Origin: Spirochaetota bacterium
Lineage (GTDB): Bacteria; Spirochaetota; UBA4802; JAFGJZ01
Length of the DNA stretch: 64,000 nt
Direction: 5' to 3'
Assembly (NCBI GenBank): GCA_029554345.1
Contig: JAKPJF010000113.1
Span: 62,001-126,000 of the forward strand
The notes beneath the pieces are model-generated. The model was not told the origin of the DNA. It was given only the letters and a program-made list of their open reading frames with translations, and ran no database searches. Below are positions 44,057 through 52,667 of the stretch, one piece after another (within the stretch, counting starts at the first letter, position 1; every line of letters starts with the position of its first letter). The translations under genes and the position numbers were made by a program.

Positions 44057-45142
44057 ATGGATGGATTGACTCCGAACGAAGAATTCATTGAGATGATGAG
44101 GTCGGAAAAAATCGCCGACCAGACCATCATTGATGCATTGGATAAAAAAGTCTATGATATGAGAAATCTGATCGAGGTTGGAGCAAGTTTATCCTCCAAT
44201 CTCGAATTCAATTCTCTTGTTGATTCCATCCTTTACAGCTGTATCGGTCAGATGTTCATAGAGAAAATCGCTATCATGCTTGAAATAGATATCGACAATC
44301 CGAATTTTATGATCGTGAATAAAAAGGGTTATCCGGCAGACAGCATTTCGCCGGCGCTTCTTCTTCCGGGTGATTCACCTCTTTCAATTTATCTTACAGA
44401 CAATCCATTTCCTGTTGAATTTGAGTCGTTGTATGAACATGCCGAACTGGTCAGAGACTTGAATATCCTGAAATCGCTTGAGCCGAATCTTCTTGTTCCG
44501 ATGAAATCCAAAAATTCCCTCAATGGAATTGTTATAATCGGAAACAAAATTCAGGGCGGACTTTTTTCTGCCGATGAGCGCGAATTTCTTCGCGGTCTGG
44601 GACGCTTTGCGTCAATTGCCGTTGAAAATTCACGCCTTTATCAGATGGCAACGATGGATAGAATGACAAAGCTTTATATCCATCATTATTTTCAGCAGAA
44701 ACTGCTCGATGAAATTAAAAATGCAAACAGATACAAGACGCCATTGAGCGTATTTATTTCTGATATAGATCACTTCAAAAAATTCAATGATACCTACGGC
44801 CATCAGCAGGGTGACATTGTCCTGAAAGAGGTTGCTGTTATATTTAAAGAAGCTTTCAGAAAGCTTGATGTTCCTGCAAGATACGGCGGTGAGGAATTTG
44901 CAGTAATTCTGCCTGATACCGATATAGAAAAAGCCGTGATGATCGCTTCACGTTACAGAAAAAGGGTTGAGGCTTATGAATTTACGGGACAGAAGGAGCC
45001 TCTGCACGTAACTGTCAGTATCGGCGTCGCGCAGTATGATCCCAATAGGGATTTTGAAAAAAGAGATATAATCGAACGTGCCGACAAGGCTTTATATAAG
45101 GCAAAAGAATCCGGAAGAAACAGGGTGGCGGCTTCAAAATGA
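44057..45142 (+). CDS. GAF-GGDEF diguanylate cyclase
   Basis: This 361-residue cytoplasmic protein has a GAF domain (about 45-195) and a GGDEF domain with FISDIDHFKKFNDTYGHQQGD and the active motif GGEEF. The inhibitory I-site RKLD lies five residues before it, so the enzyme should be feedback-inhibited by c-di-GMP. It makes c-di-GMP from GTP under control of a ligand or redox signal at the GAF domain. It overlaps the TPR gene that follows by four bases. Upstream is the cyclophilin gene. Confidence 0.95.
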   Translation: MDGLTPNEEFIEMMRSEKIADQTIIDALDKKVYDMRNLIEVGASLSSNLEFNSLVDSILYSCIGQMFIEKIAIMLEIDIDNPNFMIVNKKGYPADSISPALLLPGDSPLSIYLTDNPFPVEFESLYEHAELVRDLNILKSLEPNLLVPMKSKNSLNGIVIIGNKIQGGLFSADEREFLRGLGRFASIAVENSRLYQMATMDRMTKLYIHHYFQQKLLDEIKNANRYKTPLSVFISDIDHFKKFNDTYGHQQGDIVLKEVAVIFKEAFRKLDVPARYGGEEFAVILPDTDIEKAVMIASRYRKRVEAYEFTGQKEPLHVTVSIGVAQYDPNRDFEKRDIIERADKALYKAKESGRNRVAASK

Positions 45143-45978
45143 TCTCGGATAATTTCAATTCAAAAAGCAAATTCGAGCAGGCATATTATTTTGAAATGCA
45201 GGGCAAAACCGAGGAAGCTATTCATCACTATGCGGGAATCGGAAAGGATGAACCGAGACATAGAGAAGCTTTGCTTTCAATGGCTGCTCTTTATTCAAAA
45301 TTAAACAGAACGATTGATTCTCTCTTTTGTTTTGAAAAGGCCGTTTCAATAGAACCCGACTATCTTTCCATTTTCAATATAGGAAATATTTACTATAAAC
45401 TGGCGGATTATAAAAAAGCTGTGCTGTTTTTTGACAGGGCGCGCGGAATGAAAGAAAGCTTCATGCCTGCGAAGCTGATGCTTGGTCTTGCTTTCAGCAG
45501 AATGAATAATTTTACAGCCGCAGAATCCTGCTTTCATGAAGTTCTTACAGTCTCGCCTGCAAACGAAGTCGCACTTATCGCGCTTTCAATGCTGAAATAC
45601 GAACGCGGCGATTTTGAAAGTTCGGAAGAACTTTCAAACAGAATTCTTTTGATCAATCCGTCAAATGTCACTGCAAAAAAGCTCCGCTACAAGGTTCTTC
45701 TTAATCTTGGGCGTATCGAAGAATCAAAAGAAGAAGTTCTGGAATTGTCTAAATCAGATAAAAAATATACCGATTATTCAGCTTATCTTTCCGCGCTTCC
45801 TCTCGAAACATTTTCGGATAAATATGGAACAATGGATTCGAAGATTGAGACGCTTGAAAAAAAAGCCGAAGAAACTCATGATGCGAAGACGATGGTTTCG
45901 CTGAGTTTGTGTTATCTTCTGCGTGGAGATTCGGATTCGGCGATCGAATTTCTGTATAAAGCCAGAGAAGTTTCTTAG
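45139..45978 (+). CDS. Cytoplasmic TPR protein
   Basis: The 279-residue protein contains about seven TPR-like helical pairs (AYYFEMQGKTEEAIHHY, YLSIFNIGNIYYKLADYKKAVLFFDRA, EVALIALSMLKYERGDFESSEELS). It has no signal peptide. The start overlaps the stop of the diguanylate cyclase gene (ATGA), so it may be an adaptor for that enzyme or for c-di-GMP signalling. Confidence 0.85.
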   Translation: MISDNFNSKSKFEQAYYFEMQGKTEEAIHHYAGIGKDEPRHREALLSMAALYSKLNRTIDSLFCFEKAVSIEPDYLSIFNIGNIYYKLADYKKAVLFFDRARGMKESFMPAKLMLGLAFSRMNNFTAAESCFHEVLTVSPANEVALIALSMLKYERGDFESSEELSNRILLINPSNVTAKKLRYKVLLNLGRIEESKEEVLELSKSDKKYTDYSAYLSALPLETFSDKYGTMDSKIETLEKKAEETHDAKTMVSLSLCYLLRGDSDSAIEFLYKAREVS

Positions 45979-46009
45979 TCCACAAAAAGAACTTGATTTT
46001 TGACTGTAC

Positions 46010-46044
46010 AAGATGGTTTTATTTATTATGAATAAAACCATCTT
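46010..46044 (+). promoter_or_regulatory. 14-bp perfect inverted repeat with the next gene's ATG in its loop
   Basis: AAGATGGTTTTATT (46010-46023) and its exact complement (46031-46044) enclose a 7-base loop, TATTATG, that holds the start codon of the following lipoprotein gene. In RNA this stem would hide the ribosome-binding region. No T run follows either arm directly, so a terminator is less likely. Confidence 0.6.
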
Positions 46045-46372
46045 AATATTATGTATTTTGTTTTTTTTCTCTTCCTGTGATTATTCAGATGATCCCGAAG
46101 AAGATCTTGAAACCAGTTTAAAAAAAATTAAAATTATCAATAATACTGATAAAACTATTGCTGTATACCGCATAAGGGAGAAGGACGGTGTTCCTGAACA
46201 GCGAATGAATACTATTGCTCAGGGAAACTTCTTTTATATAACTATTCAATACAGGATTCATATCGACGGGCAGTTTTCAATTATATATGATGGTTCGGTG
46301 CGCGGTTATGATGTTGATATCTCATCCGGCGATCAACAAACGATAACGATTGAAACGGGGGATTTTCCATGA
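46028..46372 (+). CDS. Small lipoprotein of unknown function
   Basis: The start is ATG 46028, inside a hairpin loop; an earlier start at 46013 would lie in the stem. The 114-residue protein has the lipobox FFFSSC, followed by a beta-rich body with DKTIAVYRIREKDG, where the start is similar in layout to the next gene (TVNNDSDRIIRVYY). The two may be diverged copies. They overlap by four bases. Confidence 0.7.
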   Translation: MNKTILILCILFFFSSCDYSDDPEEDLETSLKKIKIINNTDKTIAVYRIREKDGVPEQRMNTIAQGNFFYITIQYRIHIDGQFSIIYDGSVRGYDVDISSGDQQTITIETGDFP

Positions 46373-46743
46373 TAAGAATGCGCTTAATATTGTTTTTGTT
46401 TATTGTATCAGGTGTTGTTTCCTGTAGCGGCGCAGATAACGGTGAACTCACTGTAAATAATGATTCTGACAGAATAATCCGCGTATATTACGATCAGGAA
46501 GTTGAAGTTTCTGATGAAAATGAAGAAGATGGAACAGAGGTTGTTGATGAATATAAAATCGCAGAAATATCTCCGGGAGAAAGCGAAACTCTTGAGATAA
46601 AAAGCAGTATAACGTTCGACGGTTATATTAAGTCATCATATTGCGGCATCCTTATGCGTTTTGATATCGATTTCAATATATTTGATCAAGCTGATATCAC
46701 TATACGGAAACAGGATTTTATAGATGATGTTCTTTCTAGGTAA
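46369..46743 (+). CDS. Small lipoprotein, related in layout to the gene before it
   Basis: This 124-residue protein has the lipobox VVSC followed by NNDSDRIIRVYYDQEVEV and an acidic stretch (DENEEDGTE). Both this and the preceding protein have an N-terminal D-K/R-x-I-x-V-Y strand pair and a C-terminal D-x-x-I-x-I-x-x-x-D/Q ending. Function unknown. Co-translated with the previous gene. Confidence 0.65.
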   Translation: MIRMRLILFLFIVSGVVSCSGADNGELTVNNDSDRIIRVYYDQEVEVSDENEEDGTEVVDEYKIAEISPGESETLEIKSSITFDGYIKSSYCGILMRFDIDFNIFDQADITIRKQDFIDDVLSR

Positions 46744-46852
46744 TTCGCTGAGTACTTAGAGGAGAATGGTTAGATCATGAGTTTCAAAAGTAATGATTCA
46801 ATCGAATATTTAGGCAGTAAATTGATTATGAAATGACGTAATTTTCTGATAA

Positions 46853-47655
46853 CCTTGTCGTGAAACGCTGTACGATGAGGCTGCGATAGTGGATAAGACA
46901 GAGTTTCGGTTTACCTCGAAGGAGATGGACGCGGAGACAGGACTCTATTATTACGGTGCGCGGTACTATGACGCGAAGCTCTGTAAGTGGATAAGTACTG
47001 ATCCACTGCTTGCGACTGGGGAGTATTTGCCGGTTGCACCAATAAGCAAGGAAGCTGAACAGCATAATGAAAATCTTCCTGGAAGGGGTGTCTTTAATAC
47101 AGTAAATTTAGATGCATACCATAATGGTGAAAATAATCCAATTATCTTTTTAGATCTAGATGGTCTGCCGATATCATTTTTATAGATAAAGACAGAAATA
47201 AAAATGATGCTATATTGTGCAAACAGGCTATTATACTTCAATCACCAAAAAATACATTTACAGTTGTAGGACATGGTTCACCAGAGGGGATGCAAAAAGA
47301 ATATTATATTTCTAGATTTACTCCAAAAGAATTAACAAAAGTAAATGTTAATCATGAAAATTTTAAATCTGGAATGATTGTAAAACTAATAAGCTGTAGA
47401 ACTCGTGTAAAATCGGATGTTGATGCTAAAAATTTTGCACAAGAAGTAGCACAAGAAATGGCTAATTTAAGTGGTAAAGAAGCGAAAGTTGAAGCACCAA
47501 ATAATATTTGCTGACTACCTTGGGGTGGTGAACCATATGTAGTACCTAGAGATAAAGAAAAACCTATCAAGTCAGATTTTGAAAGTGAAGTTAAATTTGT
47601 TTTTTTACAGCGAAACCAGAAAACAGAAAAGAGGAAAATAATAAATGAAAATTAA
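46853..47655 (+). pseudogene. Rhs core fragment with caspase-fold-like toxin tip, frameshifted
   Basis: The first part (46853-47185) encodes the end of an Rhs core: ETGLYYYGARYYDAKLCKWISTDPLL and, later, the DLDGL junction after which toxins vary. It has no upstream Rhs repeats: a stop in the same frame lies at 46850. A one-base shift near 47162-47180 joins it to a second frame that runs to 47655. That frame encodes ADIIFIDKDRN, VVGHGSPEGMQ, LISCRT and FAQEVAQEMANL, the pattern of clan CD (caspase/C80-like) peptidases with the His of HG and the Cys of SC. A TGA at 47512 interrupts it before GGEPYVVPRD. At least two lesions make it a pseudogene. Its end overlaps the Sel1 gene by 11 bases. Confidence 0.7.
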
Positions 47656-48067
47656 ATACACAAATATGACAATTTTACTTATCTTATTCTTTGGTAGTTT
47701 ATTAAATATTTTAGCCTCTGAGGCTAAAATGGAAGATAAAAAAGCTATTATGATAAATGAAAGTTTTAATATTAGCAAAGAGGATTTAATTAAAATTAAA
47801 AAAGAGGCATTGTTAGGTTCAAGTGAGGCTGCATTTAAGTTATTTAATTATTATGAATTATATTTATATGATGTTGAACAAATGATGTATTGGTTAACAA
47901 TTGCTGCTGAAAATGGACATGTATATGCTCAATATCATTTGGCATTTTTCTTAAATAAAATTTCTACACCTGAAAGTAAATTTAGGGCTAAATTCTGGGC
48001 TAAAAAAGCACAAAAAAATGGGGTAAAAGAAGCAAAAGAATTATTACAAGAATTAGAAAAAGAATAA
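47645..48067 (+). CDS. Exported Sel1-repeat protein, likely immunity protein
   Basis: The 140-residue protein has a signal peptide and two to three Sel1-type repeats (SEAAFKLFNYYELYLYDVEQMMYWLTIAAENGHVYAQYHLAFFL; AKKAQKNGVKEAKEL). Sel1 proteins are common immunity partners of polymorphic toxins. Its start overlaps the end of the broken toxin frame, as in toxin-immunity pairs. It is strongly AT-rich, like the toxin tip. Confidence 0.7.
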   Translation: MKIKYTNMTILLILFFGSLLNILASEAKMEDKKAIMINESFNISKEDLIKIKKEALLGSSEAAFKLFNYYELYLYDVEQMMYWLTIAAENGHVYAQYHLAFFLNKISTPESKFRAKFWAKKAQKNGVKEAKELLQELEKE

Positions 48068-48389
48068 CACCCTTACTATGGTCTTTTTAGAAAAATGAGT
48101 TTCGTCTAACGTTGCTTATGGATTTTGCCCTGCCAGAATCAAGGCAAAACCAAACTGAGTTAAGCAAGATTCTGGACGTTCAGATGATTTACGTGATAGA
48201 GCTTTTCTTTGAACAAATTAAACTCCCAACCGGCTTACGGATAAGCGGCCTTATGTCGTCATTGAAATCAATGGGGCATAAGGATCCGATTGTCAGAAGC
48301 CGGGGCAAGAGATGAGTGATAACGAACGAATGCAAACGCAAAATGTAAATGAACAGAAAAAGAACCTAATCTATCAGCTGAAGGCTGAT

Positions 48390-48563
48390 ACAATATAAGC
48401 GGAGCTTTCGCAATCCGCTGAAAGCGGTGCGAAAATCGAAGCGAAAAAAAGCCAGGAGTGGGATCTCAAAGGGATGAGGAGCGGCGACTGAGCTCCTCGT
48501 CCCTTTGAATATTATCGCATGATCCATGCGAACAAGGAATCTCAAAGGCGAAGCCTTTGGAAG
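48390..48563. repeat. Series of hairpins in the gene-free stretch 48.07-48.65 kb
   Basis: A 17-bp stem with one G-T pair (48466-48482 with 48492-48508; TCAAAGGG...CCCTTTGA at its ends), a 6-bp stem CGCATG-ATC-CATGCG (48516-48530) and CAAAGGC-GAA-GCCTTTG (48543-48559) occur in tandem. A GCGG/CCGC pair lies before them. This 580-base interval holds no convincing gene. The last hairpins share the GGC-NNN-GCC core seen at 35.67 kb. Confidence 0.65.
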
Positions 48564-48564
48564 T

Positions 48565-48588
48565 ATGCCCGTTTCTCGGGCATTTTTT
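48565..48588 (+). terminator. Strong Rho-independent terminator
   Basis: ATGCCCG (48565-48571) pairs with CGGGCAT (48577-48583), loop TTTCT, followed by six T. It isolates the downstream efflux operon from the Rhs region. Confidence 0.88.
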
Positions 48589-48645
48589 AAAAAAGTTGGA
48601 ACCTTTTCCGCGAAAATGTGATTTATTAGATAAGAAGAGGAAGAT

Positions 48646-49122
48646 ATGAAAAAAATAAAAATCGCATTTGTGCTGATGGGAAGCGCTATTCTGGTTCTTT
48701 CAGCATTTATTATATTTTCATTGGTAACTGGTTTCAATCCGGATATGCGAAGACCGCTTGATTTTGAAAAAATGATTTCAAGAATGAAATCCGATCTGGA
48801 TCTGACTGATGAGCAGATTTTAAAATTTCGTACGCTTCACGAGCCGTTTAATGCAAAGCTTGGAGAAAATAGAAAAAAAATTGAAGAGAAGCGTGATAAA
48901 CTTTTCACGCTGACTTCAGCTTCTGAGTTCAATGAAAATGAAATAACCAAAGTGCTTGAAGAAATTGATTCGATAGAAAGAGATAATAAGATAAGCTTTA
49001 TGAGACTGCGGTTTGAAGGTGAAAAAATTCTCACAGATGAACAGAAAAAGATTTTCAGAGAAAAAATGTGCCGTCATATGAAATTCAGAAACCGCGGACC
49101 GGAACGACATGACGGAAAATGA
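48646..49122 (+). CDS. CnrX/Spy-like periplasmic sensor (Metal_resist family)
   Basis: The 158-residue protein has an N-terminal membrane anchor (residues 5-28) and a four-helix Spy/CnrX-type domain: DLDLTDEQILKFRTLHEPFNAKLGENRKKI, then LEEIDSIERDNKISFMRLRFEGEKILTDEQKKIFREKMCRHMK. Members sense metals or misfolded protein in the periplasm. The LTDEQ pair is the family hallmark. AAGAGGAAG precedes the ATG. Its 3' end overlaps the sigma-factor gene by 14 bases, so they are translationally coupled. Confidence 0.85.
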   Translation: MKKIKIAFVLMGSAILVLSAFIIFSLVTGFNPDMRRPLDFEKMISRMKSDLDLTDEQILKFRTLHEPFNAKLGENRKKIEEKRDKLFTLTSASEFNENEITKVLEEIDSIERDNKISFMRLRFEGEKILTDEQKKIFREKMCRHMKFRNRGPERHDGK

Positions 49123-49627
49123 ATTTGCAGAATTGTTCCGTGAAACTAAGAAAATAGTTCTTTCTGCAGTCGGAAGACATTTTTCGCGGCAGTATACTCA
49201 TTATATAGATGACGTTGTTCAGGAAACATATATACGTTTTGTACGAAATGCAGATAAAAAGGTTTTTCCTGATATTAGAAGCAGAAACAATTATCTATAT
49301 ACGATTGCCAAGAATGAATCTTTAAGAGCTTCCGAGAAGCTGAGACGCGAAGAGATTAAAGCACATAAAGCAATTAAAGCTGATCTTGTAAAAGAAAGCC
49401 GTGATGAAAAACCTTATGATGAAGACTATGAATTTCTGCGTGAATATATTTCGAAGCTTCCGGCCAAGTACAGAGATGTTCTTTCATTGATGGCTGACGG
49501 CAGAAGCGAGAAAGAAATTTCTGAAAAGCTTGATATAAAATGCGGCACGGTGAAATCTAGAAGTCACCGTGCCAGGGCAATGCTGAAAGAACTGATGAAG
49601 GAGGATGACTATGAATTCACGAGTTAA
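49109..49627 (+). CDS. ECF sigma factor
   Basis: The 172-residue protein has sigma-70 region 2 (DDVVQETYIRFVRNADKK, with NNYLYTIAKNESLR) and region 4 (LPAKYRDVLSLMADGRSEKEISEKLDIKCGTVKSRSHRARAML). There is no region 3, as in ECF factors. It overlaps the sensor gene upstream and the small membrane protein downstream (16 bases), so all three are co-expressed. It probably transcribes this operon. Confidence 0.93.
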   Translation: MTENEFAELFRETKKIVLSAVGRHFSRQYTHYIDDVVQETYIRFVRNADKKVFPDIRSRNNYLYTIAKNESLRASEKLRREEIKAHKAIKADLVKESRDEKPYDEDYEFLREYISKLPAKYRDVLSLMADGRSEKEISEKLDIKCGTVKSRSHRARAMLKELMKEDDYEFTS

Positions 49628-49919
49628 AAAAGATTCATTCACTCGCGCGATTGAATTCAGAATGGAAAGCGCAAAGTGGGAAAAGAACATGATCCAATTA
49701 ATAGTTTCTAGTCCTTTATTCCGTGACGTAAATCAGCAGAATGCATCACTGCAGAATTATTATTTTAAGGCAGCCGCTTTTCTTCTGGCTGTTGCCGTTT
49801 CGGTGATGCTTTTCAGCAAAGTGCTTGGTGAAAAAGATGAAACCTATGCAGCCTATCTTATAAGTGAAGAAACTTCGGCTAATAATTTTTCTTACGATTT
49901 TTCAGGCGGTGATTTCTGA
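49611..49919 (+). CDS. Putative CnrY-like membrane anti-sigma factor
   Basis: The start is ATG 49611, with GGAGG seven bases upstream. The 102-residue protein has about 48 cytoplasmic residues (MNSRVKKDSFTRAIEFRMES and following), one transmembrane helix (residues 49-66) and a short periplasmic tail. This is the layout of CnrY-type anti-sigma factors, in which a short cytosolic peptide holds the sigma factor. The identification rests on size, topology and position between an ECF sigma gene and the exporter, not on sequence similarity. Confidence 0.6.
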   Translation: MNSRVKKDSFTRAIEFRMESAKWEKNMIQLIVSSPLFRDVNQQNASLQNYYFKAAAFLLAVAVSVMLFSKVLGEKDETYAAYLISEETSANNFSYDFSGGDF

Positions 49920-50704
49920 TGAGTATGAAGAAGAAAGTTGTTATTGTAGTATCGCTGATTGTTGCCGTTCTGCTTGCTGTTTTTTATTTGAAGAAGAATG
50001 GTCAGTTTGTTCCGGTAAAAACCGGCAAGGTAGTCGATGCTGTTTATGCTCTCGGAACTGTTAAGCCGCTTATTTATTATAATTTGAGGATGGGAAATAA
50101 CAGTGCCATCTCACGCATATATGTTGTTGAAGGTTCGTCGGTCAATAAGGGAGATCCGTTGCTTTCTACAAGCGACATGATCACAATGCGATCTCCGATA
50201 AGCGGAACAGTCACATCTGTTAATTTTAAGGAAAATGAGCTGGTTTCCACCAATGCTAATGTGCTTTCTGTGATTGATATGAAAAAACTTTACGTGCAGA
50301 TATCTCTTGATCAGGAATCAGTATTAAGAATAAAAAAGAATCAGACAGCTGAGGTTTCTTTTGAAATGCTGCGCGATAAAAAAGTTAACGGAAGAGTGTC
50401 TGCGGTGTTTCCTTCTGACGGGGAATTTCTTGTGAATATAGCTCTTGATTCTGTTCCTGAAGAAATCCTTCCGGAGATGACCTGCGATGTTGCTGTAAAA
50501 ATTGCCGTGAGAGATAATGCCATGATGATACCGTCATCTGCCGTGACCAATGAAGGAGTTGTTGTTCTTCGCGGCGGGAAAAAAATTCCATTAAAACCGA
50601 AAACGCAAATGATAGACGCGGAATGGGTTGAAGTAACCGACGGCAGTATTCTTCCGAATGATAAAGTTTTAAACGTATCCAAGTCTGTTAAGAAGAGGAA
50701 ATAA
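49919..50704 (+). CDS. MacA-type periplasmic adaptor (HlyD/MFP family)
   Basis: This 261-residue membrane-fusion protein has an N-terminal helix (VVIVVSLIVAVLLAVFYL), a lipoyl-like domain (RIYVVEGSSVNKGDPL, RSPISGTVTSVNFKENELV) and a beta-barrel domain (LYVQISLDQESVLRIKKNQTAEVSF). The long alpha-hairpin of MacA is very short or missing. It connects the inner-membrane ABC transporter to outer parts. It follows the anti-sigma gene with a one-base overlap. Confidence 0.9.
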   Translation: MSMKKKVVIVVSLIVAVLLAVFYLKKNGQFVPVKTGKVVDAVYALGTVKPLIYYNLRMGNNSAISRIYVVEGSSVNKGDPLLSTSDMITMRSPISGTVTSVNFKENELVSTNANVLSVIDMKKLYVQISLDQESVLRIKKNQTAEVSFEMLRDKKVNGRVSAVFPSDGEFLVNIALDSVPEEILPEMTCDVAVKIAVRDNAMMIPSSAVTNEGVVVLRGGKKIPLKPKTQMIDAEWVEVTDGSILPNDKVLNVSKSVKKRK

Positions 50705-50710
50705 GAAAGT

Positions 50711-51943
50711 ATGTGGTTTCTTGCTCTAAAACATATTTTCACGCGGAGGAGTCAGACTCTTTTGACTTTTACGGCAATTGTAATGGGTTCCGGGGGGTTC
50801 ATTGTTTTTTCGGCAATGCAGCTCGGATTCAAAGAATACATGATTTCCAATCTTATAGAAAGAGACGGACATATCAGAATTTCTCCCAGAAACGAAACGA
50901 TTTCTGAAGAAAACGTCAAAGGACTGTTTTATGAAGGATCAAATGTGAAATGGCTTAATACTCCGACGGGACGCAGGTCAAATGCTAATCTGACAAGCGC
51001 TGTGAAATGGTTTGCGAAACTTGATTCGATGGCTGAAGTTAAGAATTATGCTCCCATTGCTTCTGAGACATTCATTGTTACAAAAGGCAATTTTTCGAAA
51101 TCTGTTTCATTAACAGGAATATATCCGGAAAAGCACAGGAATGCAACGAATCTTTTTGAATATGTTGTGGAAGGGGATCTTAATGAGGTGACAAACGGTC
51201 TTTCTCTTGTATTTGCCGGCAAACGCTTCCTTGAAGACTTCGGACTCAAGAAGGATGATACTGTTATAGTTGCGTCTCCTGACGGTTCGATATTTCCGAT
51301 GAGAATAATCGGCACATTCGACACTGGAGATTTCCGAACAGACGGGCAGACGCTATATACATCAATTTCAACAGTTCAGAAAATGATCGGCAAGCCGGGT
51401 TATATCAATAAAATTATAGTGAAGATTGAAGATGTTTCCAAAGCTGCTGAAACTGCAACAAGGTGGCAGAGCGGCTCTGTCGATGATGTGGAAAGCTGGG
51501 ATCAGGCGAATGAAAATTTCCTGTCAATGACAAAGACTCAGGATACGGTTCGCGACGTTACTACGATAACCTTTATAGTAGTAGTTGCATTCGGTATTTA
51601 TAATATTCTTAATATGGTTGTAAATCATAAGCAGAAGGAAATTGCAATACTGCGTTCAATCGGTTATACTGAAAATGACACGGTATTTCTTTTTCTGATT
51701 CAGGGTGCTCTTATCGGTATCGCTGGAGTAGCTGCAGGTGAAGCAATTGCATTTTTCTTCTGTAAATATCTTGAAACTCTCAAAATTCCGATGGGAAGAG
51801 GTCACATGAGAATTTCCTGGGATATTATGATTTATGTTAAGAGCTTTGTTCTGGTATTCGGTTCGGCTCTTGTGGCGAGTTATTTTCCTGCGCGTTCAGC
51901 CGGAAAACTTTCGCCGATTGAAATTATTAAGGGCACAAGTTGA
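50711..51943 (+). CDS. ABC exporter permease (MacB/FtsX/LolC-like)
   Basis: The 410-residue protein has an N-terminal helix, a large periplasmic MacB-PCD domain (about 45-275; FRTDGQTLYTSISTVQKMIG), and three C-terminal helices with the FtsX signature TFIVVVAFGIYNILNMVVNHKQKEIAILRSIGYTENDTVFLFLIQG. The ATPase is a separate gene, as in LolCDE. It overlaps the ATPase start by one base. Together they should export a lipid-like, peptide or toxic substrate. Confidence 0.92.
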   Translation: MWFLALKHIFTRRSQTLLTFTAIVMGSGGFIVFSAMQLGFKEYMISNLIERDGHIRISPRNETISEENVKGLFYEGSNVKWLNTPTGRRSNANLTSAVKWFAKLDSMAEVKNYAPIASETFIVTKGNFSKSVSLTGIYPEKHRNATNLFEYVVEGDLNEVTNGLSLVFAGKRFLEDFGLKKDDTVIVASPDGSIFPMRIIGTFDTGDFRTDGQTLYTSISTVQKMIGKPGYINKIIVKIEDVSKAAETATRWQSGSVDDVESWDQANENFLSMTKTQDTVRDVTTITFIVVVAFGIYNILNMVVNHKQKEIAILRSIGYTENDTVFLFLIQGALIGIAGVAAGEAIAFFFCKYLETLKIPMGRGHMRISWDIMIYVKSFVLVFGSALVASYFPARSAGKLSPIEIIKGTS

Positions 51944-52638
51944 TGAAAATAATTGAATGTAAAGATATGGTGAAAAGCTTCGGGCATCCGCCGGTGACGA
52001 TACTCAAGAGCTTAAACTTTACTGTAGATGAAGGCGAATTTCTTTCTGTGACAGGACGTTCCGGTTCTGGGAAATCGACTCTGCTTTATACAGTAAGCGG
52101 TCTTGATCCTCTCACGTCAGGCAGTGTTTTTGTTCTTGGTGAAGAGGTGCACCGTATGCCGAGCAGAGAAACACATGAATTTAGAAATCAAAAGATAGGA
52201 TTTGTTTTTCAGTTTCATTATCTTTTGCCGGAGCTTACCGCATTTGAAAATATCCTGATGCCCGCACGTAAAATAAAAATGGAAAAGCAAAAGGCTTCAT
52301 ATGCTGTTGAACTGATGCATGAATTTGAAATTGAAAAATGCAAGGATAAGATTCCTGCACAGATGTCGGGCGGAGAGCTCCAGCGTACTTCGATAGCCCG
52401 TTCGCTTATTATGGAACCGCGTATTCTTTTTGCTGATGAACCGACCGGAAATCTTGATTCTGAAAACGGTGAAAGAGTTATGCATATTTTTGAAAAGATT
52501 AACAAAAACCTTTCAACCACGATAATTATGGTAACTCATGAACCTGATTTTGCCAAGCGTGCCCGGCGAACAATACATCTCACGGATGGCGTCATAGAAT
52601 CTGATGTATTCAATTCTGTGCCAAAACGCAAAAAATGA
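51943..52638 (+). CDS. ABC exporter ATPase (MacB/LolD-like)
   Basis: The start is ATG 51943, overlapping the permease stop (TGATG). The 231-residue protein has Walker A GRSGSGKST, signature MSGGELQRTSIARSL, Walker B ILFADEPTGNLD and H-loop VTHEPDFAKRA. All catalytic residues are present. It is the last gene of the efflux operon; a terminator follows 30 bases later. Confidence 0.95.
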   Translation: MKIIECKDMVKSFGHPPVTILKSLNFTVDEGEFLSVTGRSGSGKSTLLYTVSGLDPLTSGSVFVLGEEVHRMPSRETHEFRNQKIGFVFQFHYLLPELTAFENILMPARKIKMEKQKASYAVELMHEFEIEKCKDKIPAQMSGGELQRTSIARSLIMEPRILFADEPTGNLDSENGERVMHIFEKINKNLSTTIIMVTHEPDFAKRARRTIHLTDGVIESDVFNSVPKRKK

Positions 52639-52667
52639 TATTATTCTAACAATTTCATTCTCCTCTA

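Noticed and set aside
43384-44130. 248-codon open frame on the minus strand
   Set aside because: It is antisense to the cyclophilin and diguanylate cyclase genes.
47512-47514. In-frame TGA read as selenocysteine in the toxin frame
   Set aside because: There is no sign of a selenocysteine element, the same frame already needs a shift upstream, and TGA is a normal stop in this window.
48112-48315. 67-codon open frame after the Sel1 gene
   Set aside because: There is no ribosome-binding site, no family, and the codon pattern is unlike that of its neighbours; it sits in a hairpin-rich stretch.
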